DNA of 64,000 nucleotides from Ooceraea biroi (taxonomy: Eukaryota > Arthropoda > Insecta > Hymenoptera > Formicidae). The stretch is from assembly GCF_003672135.1 (NCBI RefSeq), contig NC_039517.1, positions 2,790,001-2,854,000 on the forward strand, given 5' to 3'. Below, piece by piece: positions 25,907 to 38,570 of the stretch (its first letter is position 1; each line of letters begins with the position of its first letter). The position numbers were made by a program, and so were the translations under genes. The notes beneath the pieces were generated by a model, which saw nothing but the letters and a program-made list of their open reading frames with translations, did not search any database and was not told the DNA's origin.

Positions 25907-27195
25907 TTGGGTTGGCCAAAAAGTAATTGCGTTTTTTTTCCAATAGATGGACATACATGTCTTGAAATGTAACTAACTTCATTCTAAACCGCAAATTCAT
26001 TATGTAGGTTAACAACTCACAGTTCAAGCTTGTTTTAGAAAAAGAAAGTACACGATTTCGTTAACAATTGTTTGTTTGCCGTCGATTTCAAAATGGAAAA
26101 TCAAAAAGAACATTTTCGTCATATTTTGTTTTATTACTTCCGAAAAGGGAAAAACGCTGTGCAAGCTCATAAAAAGTTATCTGATGTATATGGCGAAGAT
26201 GCTTTAAAACTGCGGCAGTGTCAAAATTGGTTTACTAAATTTCGATCTCGAGATTTTAATGTGAAAGATGCACCACGCTGAGGAAGGCCAATCGAAATTG
26301 ATGATGACAAAATAAAGGCACTGATCGATTCCAATCGGCGTTTAACGACACGAGAGATTGCCGAGAATCTTAACATATCGAAATCGAGCGTTGAAAACCA
26401 TTCAAAACGACTTGGATACATTAGTAAGCTCGATATTTGGGTAGCACATGAGCTCAAAGAAATTCATCTCACTAAGCGTATTGACATCTGCGATTCTCTT
26501 TTGAAACGTGAGGAAAATGATCGATTTTTGAGACGTATGATAACAGGCGACGAAAAATGGATCGTCTACAACAACGTCAAACGAAAAAGATCGTGGAGCA
26601 AGCGTGATGAACCTGCTGAAAGCACTTGAAAAGCAGATAATCACCAAAGAAAGATTATTCTGTCAGTCTGGTGGGACTTTAAAGGTATTGTGTATTTTGA
26701 GCTGCTTGCAAGGAATCAAACCATTAATTCAGACGTATACTGTCGTCAACTGGATAAATGAAATGATGCCATCAAACAGAAACGTCGAGAATTGGTGAAT
26801 CGCAAAGGTGTTGTGTTTCACCATGATAACGCTAGACCACGTACAAGTTTGGTCACTCGTGAAAAATTGTTGCAGCTTGGATGGGACGTGTTACCACATC
26901 CACCATATTCGCCAGACCTGGCACCATCAGATTATCATTTGTTTCGTTCTTTGCAAAACGCCTTGAATGGTAAAACCTTTACTGCTGATGAGGATATGAA
27001 ATCGTTGTTGGAATTGTTTTTTGCTGAAAAAGATAAGAACTTTTTTGAGCGCGGAATCATGAAGTTGCTTGAAAAATGGCAAAAGATAATCAAACAAAAT
27101 GGACAATATATTGTTTAATAAAGTTTTTGTTTCCCATAAAAAATTCGCCTTTTATTTATATAAAAAAAAACGCAATTACTTTTTGGCCAACCCAA
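25907..27195 (+). mobile_element. Mariner element MarC
   Basis: The 1,289-bp element is flanked by TA (25905-25906 and 27196-27197). Inverted ends start TTGGGTTGGCCAAAAAGTAA on both sides. It contains a single transposase-length frame on the plus strand, interrupted only by nonsense codons. Only one copy of this family is present in the window. Confidence 0.95.
26093..27118 (+). pseudogene. Mariner transposase, MarC, killed by three nonsense codons
   Basis: A frame of 342 codons runs from the ATG at 26093 to the TAA at 27116-27118 with no frameshift. It holds in-frame TGA codons at 26279-26281, 26627-26629 and 26759-26761. The N-terminal paired helix-turn-helix part, TGDEKWI (first Asp), HHDNARP (second Asp) and YSPDLAPSD (third Asp) are all present in one frame with DD34D spacing. 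Decay by point mutation alone suggests a moderately young element. The protein is most like the MarE transposase of this window in wording (KEHFRH, FYYFRKGKNA). Confidence 0.92.
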
Positions 27196-27197
27196 TA

Positions 27198-30100
27198 CTT
27201 TAATTATGTAACTGATAAACATCCCTCGAAGGAATGCGAATGTCGTGCATTTTTCTCGGTTTCCAGGTCGATCCGGTAATACCACCGATGTTCGCCCCCT
27301 GATGTATAGCAGTGAAAGCTAGGTGTGGAATAAGAGGCGTGACAAATCAGAGAATTAGGTCGGCCAATGCACGGCGGCGGACTCGCGTGCGGATAAGTAC
27401 GCGTACATACGCGTTAAGTCGGTATCTCCTTTTTTTATATCTCGCAGTCGCATCGCGTGTACATTCGGGTGCATTAAGGGCGGGCAAGGGTTTTACAAAT
27501 TTCGGAATATATACAAATACGCAAAAATATTTCCTGTATTACATCACTAAATCTCGATAGCACAAATCTCCCGGCTTTATCTATTATTTTTGACAAATAA
27601 AAAAATTATATTTTTACATCTAAAAATTGAATAAAATGGAATAAAGATGGATTGTTAGTTGATCTACTAAATACTTGAAAATTCTAAGAAACTACTTCTA
27701 CTTCTAGAAAAACTACATACTATCATGCAGTACTTGACGTTCGTTTGGCTCTTCTGTTGTCGCGAAATCCAAGTGTAATAAAGACGTGCAACGGAATGAC
27801 ATCTCTGGTGCGTACAAGAGCCAGCAAAGTAACGCACCACAATGCACGCGAATGTGTGCACACACGTACATGAGGCCCGCGTGATTAATCCCCTTACGCA
27901 CGCCCATAATTCGCCCCCTGAATTACCTCGTAAACGGGCCGATCGGGAGGATTAAATGGAAGCTTTTCAATGCAGCTCCCGGTCTTATCTGTCCGAGCGC
28001 ACGCTATTAGTTCTGGTGCCCAAACGTAACTTGATATACAAGCGCATTCTCGCGCACTCGAGAGAAACTAGTTTATTCGGTGATCGCATATTTTTCATAG
28101 TGTCTCGTAGCCTTAAAATTGATTAATGCATATCGAGCTGACTTAAATGGCGATGAAAATCGATTCGCCATTCGGACTTTATTCTCTCCGAAAAATCGCG
28201 ATTCCGATAACTCACTCGCAGGAAAGGCACTCAGTTGCAATTATGGACGGTCTGCCGATAAGGCAAACGATAAAAATATCAGCGAGACGGTAAAGTTGTC
28301 TGTAACTGATGCGGTAAGAACTTGGATTTCGAGTGGGAGGAAATCCTGGTTGTTTCTCGTACCGACGCGCAAGTTGCTCTTCTAGAAGACTAGTCAAACT
28401 AGTGTAACGCGAACGAGGACGAGTGCAAGAGGAGGAACTATTGTTGTTCGCGGTCGGCAACAATACCGGCACGCTTCCTTTGCCACTGCGAAAAATAATC
28501 CGGCTTTGTCTATGATGTATGTACACTACAATGCACCGTCCACTCGTGCAGACTGTCGCTTTTGCGGCGTACGACGTCGTTTTCAGGGTAAAATCTACGT
28601 TCCCACACTGTCCTTCTACCTGAATACTATGTTCCTCGTCACGTGAGACCGTGTGCTGCGCGTTGTGTTCAAGAAATCTATGAGACCCGTTCATGGAATT
28701 ATTATACGCCTATCAAATTTAATGTGCCCCGCGTTTGATTTGACAATACGATAAAACAGTTTTTGTTTTTTCAAAGCGTCGACTTTTCAATTGAATTTAA
28801 GAATATTTCGAGCCCACTCTTGCATTCTTAAATCGATTTACATCGGCGTTTTCGTCAGCGCGATAAACTCGCCGGCACCTCGCATCGGTTATTAATTCAT
28901 TCGCATTGCCGGTTGGCGTGTACCGTAATCCATTGCGACTGAAACGCCCCGCCGTCATTAAAGCATGATAACGAGGCCCTCGGGCGACGATGTGCCGGTG
29001 CTTAACGTAACTCCTTTTACCCACTCCTTTAACTTCCTTAACCCGACACGCCGACGACGACACCTGCCCTCGAGCTAAGTCAAGTCGATTTTTCGAATGT
29101 CGTATCGAGACTTCCTTGGCGAGCATCCCGGCGCATCCTTCATCGAATCGGCCCGATTGCATCTCCGTGCGTCACGCGCAATGTTTTAATGATCGCCTGC
29201 CTCATATTGAGTACTTTGAGTACTCTCGGCGGTTATCCTGTCGGGAGGGAGATCTCGCGCGATAAGACCGCGCGCGAACATAGTAATTTTAATATAGGAC
29301 GCCTCACACGCGTAAAATGATTACGTGATACGTATTACAAAGTGTTATATTATACGCGGGATATCTGAATTCAACTCGCGAGATCAGAGCTTACTGCGAG
29401 ATCGCAGTGAAAGTCCGCGAAACAGCGAATAATGCCGAGACAACTCAATTGCGTAAGCATCGGAAGGAAACCTCGCGAGCGTCGAAACCTGTCTGTTGCC
29501 GATATACCGCGTTGCATCGCAAGCTAGGTTAATGTTAATTAAAGCGGGCGTGGTTACACAGACGGTAATCGTCTCGCCGAATGAGTTGTCAATCAGCGCG
29601 TGAACGAGCGCGAAACGTCTCGCTTATTTTTGTGGTGTTACGTCATTTCGTTCATCAGAAATCCCACCACAAATCTCCAGGATTTAGGAAACCACTTGCT
29701 CTCACTGCACCGACACAAGGTTCGTGACTTGGAGAGAATCGGATAACGAATCGATCGGTGGACGGTAGATGCACGGTCTTAATCTCGATCTCCTTTACGC
29801 CCCGCTGATTCCCCGAGTTTGTCTACACTGCCTACAACCGGGAGTAATGTTTTATTGGAAAATTTATCGGCGCGAAAAAGCGTGCCGATTTGGCACTAGG
29901 AATCACCCCGTCGCCCTAAAAAGTCAACTGCATCGTAGGAGGTCCTCCCGGAGAATAGATTTATTAATTTCATGGAATTGTTTTTCACGTGATCTCCTCT
30001 CCCGGGGTCGCATATGAGAATCACACGGTTTGATCGAGCGGAACCCCCACAGGCCGTGCCGAATTCCGGTTTCCCGCATTCTTTAAGCCGAACATTCTCT

Positions 30101-31127
30101 CATCTACAACCTAATCGAACTGCAGTATCCAGTATCCAAGATCGTATCGTGGAATCTAATTCAAAAATTACCGTTTAAAGTAATCGGAAAAAAGCTATTT
30201 ACATTGTCGTACGCATACTTAAAACTCGAAAAATCAATTTTCACAATGAAATATCCTTGCAAAAAATTGCGGGCACTCGCGCGGGATTCGTCACGCCGGT
30301 TTCCGGGTATAACCGCAGGATGAATGCGCATTGTGTGAAAAAAAGAGGTGGCGAGAAGGAGACCAGCAGGAGAAACGCCAAATCGACGCACCACGAGCGG
30401 CAGGGTCAGAAGAAGGCTCCGGCAGTCTTTGCAGTTGAATGGCAACGTTTAAAACGGCTTAAAGTCAGCGTGCGGACGTAATCGGGCCTGTCGATCTGCG
30501 GCGAGATGCCGCTCTCAGCCATAATCCTCGAACGCGCGATGAACACGTCGCGGGTTCATTCAGCGATGCCGGGTGTCTCTCGCCGCCGATCCCGCAGAGA
30601 TCTTGCGTCGCATCGGCACAGATCATTGTGTCCCACGCGATACGGGGTCCATAATAGGGCCTCACGTCGCTTCCATCGTTGTTCGGAGCTGATACGAGAA
30701 TAAAGACCGTCCGTGGATCATCGACTGGCCCGACGACGTCGCTCCGGTTTTCTCGTCTCCACGACCCCTTTCAAGAGATAGAGAGAGCCTCCTTCGTCGC
30801 CCCGTTGTCTCGATTCTCTCATTGTCGATCGACGATCGTGGAGCTTGATTCACGCGGTACCGGCACGAACGTAAAACGTACCGATACACGCCGCATCACG
30901 CGTTTCCCCGTCATCTCGTTGCCGGCCAATGTGAATCTCGTGCACCATAAGATAAGATCGTGATCGATGGTAAGCGCGATCGATATTTCGCCCTGCTCCG
31001 GCCTTCTCTCTTTGTGCGCCGCGAAAATTCGGATTTCTCAAGCCATCTTACGCAATCGCTTGACTCCTTGCCCCCGAGATGGAGGGTCATCACATCAGTT
31101 ATTTATTGTACAATACATTTGCAAATG
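27198..31127. other. Non-coding stretch, no gene recognised
   Basis: About 3.9 kb without a recognisable domain. The longest frame (minus strand, 28212-28694, 160 codons) has no motif and no supporting splice sites. Confidence 0.5.
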
Positions 31128-31129
31128 TA

Positions 31130-32377
31130 TTAGGGGTGTGATTTAGTTTTGAGGGTTTTCTTTGCTCAAAAACGCATGTATTTAAATATGATAATGAATG
31201 AATACCTTAATCAAAATATTTTCCTTCGTTTTCTATAACTTTTTCCCATCTTTCTGGCAAGAGATCGATTCCACCACGATAAAATCACTCTTCTTTTCAG
31301 TTCATCCATTCGTCGACGAATTTTCGCACTTCTTCCAAATTATCAAAGTGTGTATCCTCTAAAGCGTGTTGCATCCACCGGAACAAATAATAATCGCATG
31401 AAGCAATGTCCGGAGAAGACTTCCCATTCAAGCTCTAATAGTGTTTCTTTCACTGATAACGCAACGTGAGGTCGAGCGTTGTCACGAAGAAGAATCACTT
31501 TCCGTCGTTTACTCGCAATTGGTGCTCGTTTTTGGTCCAAGGCTTGCTTCAACTTGTACAATTGGCGTCGATAACGGTCAGCCGTGACAGTCTCATGCGG
31601 ATTTAACAGCTCATAGTACACTATCCCACCAAATACAGAGCATTACTTTTCAACCGTGAATATTGCGTCTCGGAGTGGATGTTGATGGTTCACCTGGATC
31701 CACCCATGATTTTCTGCGTTTGTGATTATCAAAATAGATCCACTTTTCATCCCCAGTAACAATCCGAGACAAAAGACTCTTCTTTTTTTGCCTAGCGATC
31801 AACGAAATGCAAATGTTCAACTGGTTTGCAATGGCACTTTCCGATAATTGATGTCGAACCCATTTCCCTTCTTTCTGAATTTTTCCCATTTCATGTAAAT
31901 GTTTGGTAACTGTTGTACGATCAACATTTAATGCTCTGGCAAGTTCTGAAGTGGATTCTGTTGGATTTTCGTGCAATAATGCTTGCAAATCTGCATTTTC
32001 AAGCTTTCTTGGTTGTCCCGAGCGTTCCTTGTCCTTCACATCAGTATCATCACTTTTAAAGCGTCTAAACCAGTATTCGCACGTCTTAATTGATGGGGCA
32101 GAATCACCATAAGTTTCCACAAGAATTCTATAACCGTCAGCCGCAGTTTTCTTTTGATTAAAAAACAAAAGCAACGCATGTCGAAAATGCTGTTTCGGAA
32201 GTTGCATTTTTACGATGATATAAACACGACTGTTTTGCATCTATTGCTATAATGCTACTAAATGTTATGGATAATGTCAAGACTGTAAGAAACAACAGTT
32301 ATTGGAAACAGCTATTGGAACAAACTGACACTACAGCCATCTGTTGCAAAACCCTCAAAACTAAATCACACTCCTAA
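31130..32377 (-). mobile_element. Mariner element MarA, copy 2
   Basis: The 1,248-bp element is flanked by TA (31128-31129 and 32378-32379), with ends TTAGGGGTGTGATTTAGTTT and TTAGGAGTGTGATTTAGTTT. It is the least damaged copy in its N-terminal half. It alone keeps the 11-bp block near 31903-31914 within the helix-turn-helix region. It shares the 17-bp loss in the C-terminal catalytic region with copies 3 and 4. Confidence 0.95.
31207..32207 (-). pseudogene. Broken mariner transposase (MarA copy 2)
   Basis: The frame opens at the ATG at 32205-32207 and is continuous for about 185 residues. It covers the DNA-binding half (FRHALLLFFNQKKTA, WFRRFKS, ERSGQPRKLE) and the first catalytic Asp in TGDEKWIYFDN. 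It ends at a TGA just before KVMLC. Downstream, WWD is joined out of frame to the following segment, and the region between RDNARPH and SPD lacks the LPHPAY part through a 17-bp deletion. An intact N-terminal DNA-binding domain without a catalytic domain could in principle still bind MarA ends. Confidence 0.9.
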
Positions 32378-32379
32378 TA

Positions 32380-33820
32380 TTATAATGAGTTTGAATGGCA
32401 ATAAAACGAAGATGAAAAGTGAGCACCTACAGAAGAATTAAGGTCGTCGTTGCAATCGTAAGCGGTATGGGGGCCCGTAACGCGTTGCCGGGGATCTCGG
32501 CAAGAGAGAAACTCGTAGTAAGGAGACGCCGCCATACGCAGGATGTTGGGATAATACATATTACAGTCCAGCCGTTATTACATACAGGTCCGCCGTCCTG
32601 CGGATACGTGCGCAACGCGAGAGCCGGAAGGACGACTCCCGCGTGTCTGCTTTTCCTGCATGAATGAAATGTAATTTCAGCTTACTCAAGTACCCGTATT
32701 TTCATTCATCCCGCATTAGAGCACAGGTAAAGCTCCCTGCGAGCGACGTCTCCTCGTACAACACGTCATCCGCATCAATGTCATCGAACATCGTCGCTGC
32801 ACCAAAGCAAACGCTCGTCCATGATTTTCGATCTAACTCATTTTTGCTTTTCGATCGTTTTTTATTCGAGGCACCCGGATGATGCAGCTTGGCGATGCAG
32901 CCGTGACTATTGAGATTTCTCGTGGAAAATCCGTATTGTTCGTCAGGTGGAAAGCGACTTTGTAGCCTCTAATTTGACGCGACGCGTCAAGGTAAAAGGT
33001 ACCGAGGTGGAAGAGAGAAAGAGAAACGGACGCGCGGGAAGGGGGTAAAAATCGGTGAGGAGGAATCATGGCTGGATGCACTCCCTCCCTGTGTTCACGC
33101 ACTTTTACCAGTCGGCCAGTACATCGGCATTGCCCCTGCGTTTTTCGAGAGGGGAGCACGCGGACGACCTGTTGAACGTCGTCGTCATCGTCGAGGAATT
33201 ACGCGTATCCTAGCGATGTACATGGTTGCAACTGCAAAAATTGCACGACGATCGTTGCTCGATTGAGAAAAACATGCCTCGCGACCCGCAACTCGTCGGC
33301 CAACATCCGACCACTTCCGGCTGAGCCTCGTTTCTTCCGATCGCGACGTTCCTACATAATTCGCGTAAGAATGTTGCATCAAATGTAAAACTACTTATTA
33401 TATTATAAAATAAAATACAAAAATATATTCTTGCCTTCTTATGAAAGCCTGTCCCTCTAATAATTCAATTATCGTCTATCGTCCTTTTCAGAGACTCGCA
33501 ACCGATTCTTTTGATGCATTGTTTGTAAAACACGGATATCAATGTCAATATTCAAAATCGCGCGAATAGTTGAGAAATACCTCGCTCGACGTTCGCCTTA
33601 CTCGAATTAAGCTTCTTTGACTACCAACAGATAGAAATCGAAGCAAAACAATGTGCTTTCTTGAAACGTGCCGTTTGCGGCGTTCCACTTTCTCCCGCGT
33701 GTCTTCTTTTTTAATGACACTCATTAGAATCATTTATAATGGTCAACGGCCGCGGTACGAACGATAAACTACGTTTTACATAATGTCGTCCCTACCCGAT
33801 GCACTCGCGGGGACACGCGC
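32380..33820. other. Non-coding stretch upstream of the secreted-protein gene
   Basis: No domain-bearing frame. It leads into the TATA box at 33826 and may carry that gene's upstream control sites, none of which I can name. Confidence 0.5.
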
Positions 33821-33825
33821 GTTCG

Positions 33826-33833
33826 TATAAAAA
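33826..33833 (+). promoter_or_regulatory. TATA box of the secreted-protein gene
   Basis: TATAAAAA lies 60 bp upstream of the ATG at 33893. A CAGTT initiator-like site at about 33860 lies at the expected distance of roughly 30 bp. The 5' UTR would be about 30 nt. A focused TATA promoter with a short leader fits an abundantly or tissue-specifically expressed secreted protein. Confidence 0.65.
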
Positions 33834-33892
33834 GAGAGAGCCACTCGACGAACGATCGACAGTTGGAAGTTTGCTCGATCCGATTTCCGAAG

Positions 33893-34480
33893 ATGGCAAA
33901 GTTCGCGATCGTCGCGATCGTCCTTCTGGCGAGTACCGCTTCGCAGTCCCAGAGAATAACTCGAGAGACATCCGCACAATCCGAAGGTGAAGGATACTTG
34001 ATTAAAAATTATCGAAATACGATTCATTGAGAAATAGTTATAAATTGAATTACTGATACTTTAATAATAATTTTGATCAATATAGCAAATAATGAATAAT
34101 TAATCAGTTTTAACAACTTTTTTTACTTTCGATCGAACTCTTTTAAAGAGACTCGTTGTTTCGTTTGATCGCAAGATGCCATCGCGGACATCTTGCACAA
34201 AATCTCGAAGGGAGAATCGGACACGAAGGATGACGCCAGGCTCGTGGAGATCATCAAGAAGGAAATTGTGAGGACCGCGGAGGAGATCAAGACACCCGCG
34301 GGATCGATCGAGGCGGCTGCAAAAAAAGCGCAACTATTGGTGTCGGAATTGACGTCGGCATACACAGGCGCCATTTACAAGTCCAAAACGTCCGAGGAGG
34401 GCCGCGACAACTTTACGCGCTTTCAATCCACGGTTCAGGAGATCGTGGAGTTTATCAAAAACGGTCAATTCTTGAAATAG
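33893..34480 (+). CDS. Small secreted alpha-helical protein, 132 aa, two exons
   Basis: Exon 1 is 33893-33986 and exon 2 is 34176-34480, joined across a 189-bp intron (donor GTGAAG, acceptor CGCAAG, phase 1). The product starts MAKFAIVAIVLLASTASQSQ, a typical signal peptide of about 17-18 residues, so it should be secreted. The mature part is about 114 residues, rich in Lys, Glu and Ala. It is predicted by eye to be helical (DAIADILHKISKGES, EIIKKEIVRTAEEIKTPAG, IEAAAKKAQLLVSELTSAYTG), with no cysteines. It has a TATA promoter upstream and AATAAA downstream at 34760-34765. I do not recognise the family. Candidates to exclude are small apolipophorin-like lipid carriers and venom or haemolymph proteins. 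Confidence 0.75.
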
Positions 34481-34759
34481 AGTAGCCATATCTGCGCGTA
34501 ACGAACGTGGCTCTTCGACCGAGCTAAAGAATCCAGTTTCCTCCTTTTATTGGGGAAGGAGGGAGCTATCTATCATGAATTAGCGTCGTGACATGCGCGC
34601 GCGCGCGCGCGTGCTTGATCATCACCAATATATCTCATAGAGATGTACCATAGCAAATCGAGAAAAATATAATTGCGAGCTAGCTACGTGAAGCACACTC
34701 CGTTTATTCCCTTCTATTCCCAAACGTGCGATTTGTAGCTGCGTTAAAATTTAAGAAAA

Positions 34760-34765
34760 AATAAA
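34760..34765 (+). terminator. Poly(A) signal of the secreted-protein gene
   Basis: AATAAA lies 280 bp after the stop codon. It is the first canonical signal on this strand downstream of the gene. Confidence 0.5.
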
Positions 34766-35887
34766 TGTCGATGATATCTATGACGAGGAGGGAGAAAGAG
34801 GGAAGAGCGAGAAATTAATATTCATCTTGCGCACAATGGGGAAGAAAAATATTTTTTACGTCGATATGCCGTGGCCATCGGCGATCGTCTGTATTATTTT
34901 GCTAGCAAGACGAGCGAGCGGCAGAATTATTCCCGCTGACGTACGACTCGCCGAGGCGGACGATCCATTGTAAAAGCGGCGGTGGGCTCATAATCTGGCG
35001 ATGTAGGATCTCGCCGACCCGTGGGGGCTGACCGGAACTGCGCCTATGCTCTTTCGCCGGAAGCGCCGCTGCCACACGTAGTAATATAAATTATAATGCC
35101 CTTACGGTTTTTCCTTTTGTGGATTTGCATTTAAAACACCGGAATGGCATTGTCGTCGAAATCGCCGAACGCAATTTTCATGGAAATAAGAAAGCTATCT
35201 CTGCACAATTGTCCCCGTCGATATCCCCCCGCGGCTTCCTTTCCGTCCCGTCCCGTCCCTATCCTCCCGGCTATCGCGAGATTCAGAATTTGATTCGCAT
35301 CTAACAGTGCCAAGGCTGATCGGAGATCGAATTGAACGGCTTCGCTTTCACTATTGGCACAACGAAACTCTGTTCGTCAGTGATTCCTCGTTTTGTCCGG
35401 CGCTTTCGGGAGAAAGGAGACTTTCCATCTGAGGGATACGTAATAATTGTTCGCAAAATACGAGTCGCGTTACTGACGACGAAAATAAAATCGCGATGGG
35501 CGCGCGCGCGCGCGCCCGCGTGTGCCGGACTGCAGCCATCCATGAAAGTGGAAACTTGGTTCGCTTGGTACGAGAAGTGGATGGATGGCCTCTTTCGATT
35601 CGCATGTAGGACGCGGAGGAAAATGTGCGTGAAATGTAAGTCGCGCAAGCCTCGATATCTTGCTTCGCGTTCGCACTCTCTATTTGATTTGGCTCGACAC
35701 TTGGACACGTGGTTTCCGTCTCGAACATTTAAACCATTTCTCGCTCTTCCCTTTTCTCAAACACTTTCTGGACTTGTGATTTTACTCGCGACGCGCGTGC
35801 TTTCATTGTGTGCATTATAATTCCGTTGGCCTTGTGAAATGCATAACGGTAGAAATATCTATCTATCTGTTTTACCGGACATCCATT
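34766..35887. other. Non-coding stretch
   Basis: No gene recognised. A run of CG dinucleotides lies at 35498-35515; a similar one is at 34599-34612 just upstream. Overlapping frames on both strands at 35300-35820 have no domain. Confidence 0.5.
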
Positions 35888-36766
35888 CCCCGACTAGAAA
35901 TTTATCCAGTGGTCCTGATCAAGTTGATCTTATTTTATTATCAGGTCCTGATAAGGCAAATTCATCAGGACCTGATCAGTCATGTAACGCAGCACAATAG
36001 TTAGGTCTTTATCTGGATATCCTCATCAGGTTTATATCGGGTCGAATTATTAAATCCTTACTACCCAGACAGCACCAAGTCGTCTAAAGGATTACTAAAA
36101 CTTGATATTTTCGGTGAGTGTAAGAGTCCTTAGAACATATACTACTAGTATATGTTCTAAGTAAGAGTCCAAAAGAAGAGAAGAAAAGAGTATCGGATCG
36201 GTTTTCCAGATGGTTATTTGTAAGGTGCTAACCAAATGTTTCTTGCGAGAACGTCACGCCTGACCTGGCCATCTATCGGTCGCTTGGTGAATCAGAGGCG
36301 GGAAACACACACTTGTGTTGATTTTTGTCTCTTATTGTTCCATAATCGAATACATTGAAATGTACATGATATAAAAATAATTAATACTCGCAAATTAAGT
36401 AGAAATTACTATTCTTTCTACATTAAGTATATAACGTACATTATAATATGATAAACTACGTATGGTCCGATGTAGGACCAGATGTGGGAAACTTTTACCT
36501 CTAAATTTCAAAAAATATCAGGATGAAGGAATAAGATCCTTAGTAGGTACTAATAATGTAAACCTCAACAAAATTTGTACTTTGAAATATCAGGCATAAC
36601 GTAAGAAGGTCCTAATATGTTCCTTATTATTTTAACCCTAAAAAGGTCATACATATTTGAACCTGATGAGGATATTCTTAGGTATACCTTATTCAGGATT
36701 ACCTTACGCCAACCACGTCAGGTCCTTATAACATATTAGGTAAACCTGACAACATTTCTAGTCGGG
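35888..36766. mobile_element. Putative non-autonomous DNA transposon with 13-bp TIR
   Basis: The sequence from 35888 starts CCCGACTAGAAAT and the sequence ending at 36766 is its exact inverted copy. The 879 bp between are AT-rich, with repeated AGGTCCT/AGGACCT motifs in both orientations and a perfect 33-bp palindrome at 36129-36161. No coding frame is present. I could not find a clear target duplication, so the superfamily is open and the ends may be slightly wrong. Confidence 0.6.
36129..36161. repeat. Perfect 33-bp palindrome
   Basis: Two 16-bp arms (CTTAGAACATATACTA and its exact complement) are separated by a single C. It lies in the middle of the 13-bp-TIR element. Confidence 0.95.
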
Positions 36767-38568
36767 TCCTTACGACCTACACGAGCCCGAAGCTCGTCGA
36801 GTTTCCCTTTTCTCCTCTCTTACTGCGTTGCTTCGTGCACCGCCAGAAAATACGACCAAGTATCGACCGGCTCGATTTTATACGGGATTTTATACTGATT
36901 CGACCACAAAGTCTCGCGTAAGAGAGGATAATATAACACGCGGATGGTATTTCGCTTTGTTGCAAGCGAAGAAGGGTAATAAACATCGGCCTGGCCTGTG
37001 TGCTACCAACTAGATGGCTAGGCGACGAAACAATGCGGCATTGTGTACCGACAGCCTCCACCAAAGCCAAAGCCGGTTGGAGTACTGCGGTACCGCGACC
37101 AGGTACCGTGTTAAGTCGTGAACACGGCGTTACACGATGCACGTGCTCGTAGCCTCCTAGATTTCCGGACGAACTCTCGCCCGTCATCATCGTGATCGAG
37201 TCCCGATCTAACCCTGTTACGGTCCGTAGGTATCCCGAAAAGCTGCTTCCTTCCTCAGAATCCCGCGTAAACCGCGTAACATCCGTTTACGAACGATTTT
37301 ACTTATTTAAACGTCACAAAATTTCAGAAGACGAGTCTTTGTGGAATCTTTCGTTATACAAATATTTTCTTAAATCTCAAGAAATGTCGCTTGGCAAGAG
37401 AAACGAAGCGTGACGACGCGTTTACACGGTACCACCGACGGAAGCAGCAGCATTCCGCGGGGTACAGCTCAAGCTGTTGCCCCGAGTGGCCGAAGAGTGG
37501 ACGACGACGGGTCACGACGCCATGTGTGCGGCCTCCACCAACCACACCCACCGCCTATTTATTTATGTCCATCTCACAGGGTTTTCGCTCGTGCCAGCTT
37601 TCATTGCTGCATCGCGAACAATCGGCAAGTCGGGGCCCCGCGGCCTCCTGTCCACGAAAAGTCCTCCGCACTGCCGGCAATGATCACGACAACGACGACG
37701 AACAGATCGCAGCGGTGCTCAGTGCCACGCATGCGGTAGGGCCCGATCGGAAAATCTACCAGCTGCGTGCCCCGCAGTCGCGTTGTACGGTACCCCGCGA
37801 TTTTCTATCCTCGTTACGACGTATGAAACATTGCCGCAAACGATTCTTGGTGCGCGATCGCATACGGACTTGATCGTATGCGGATGCACGCGCTTTAGGG
37901 GATCTGGTTAATTCTGAGAGTCGCAAAACTAACAAAGATCTGATAAGTGTTTGCTGACATTATGGAAACGTATCCCTAACAAAAAGAATAGCACAAGCTG
38001 AGATGCAGTTTACTCATTATTAATCGTACTCATAACGAACGTAATACGTGACACTGCGTATACGTAGAGTTTTAACAGATAACTTTGCTTTTTCAAGTTC
38101 TTTAATCTCTTTTATACATGATGTGCGTGATATCATTGTATAAAAATGAGATATTTATATATGAATCTCGTGTAAGTATAAACCTTAAAAAGATTAAAAA
38201 ATTCTCGCGATGATAAGACGAGAGATCGGACCACCGTAACTCGTTTCCGCGTGCGTACGAGCAACGCCGCTTTGTATCTCGCGAAACGTTTATCAGACGT
38301 TCATCGTCCTCACGATTCTGCCAGGTACGAAACGCGCCATGCATTTTCTATCCCCCCCGGAAGAACACGCACGCGCATCTTTTTTTATCCTTTCTCGAAA
38401 CTTTTATGTAATAACGTAAAATATATATATTAAAAAAATTATTTTTCGCAATTTGGCAATAGTTTTCCTTAAAATCAGTGCGATTTGCAAGCTACTATCT
38501 ATTGCCTACGTGTTCTTGAAGCTCGCGCGCGTGTATTCTGATACTACTCAACACGTATTAAACGTTAT
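36767..38568. other. Non-coding stretch
   Basis: No gene recognised. Overlapping frames of up to 160 codons at 37390-37870 have no conserved motif. Confidence 0.5.
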
Positions 38569-38570
38569 TA

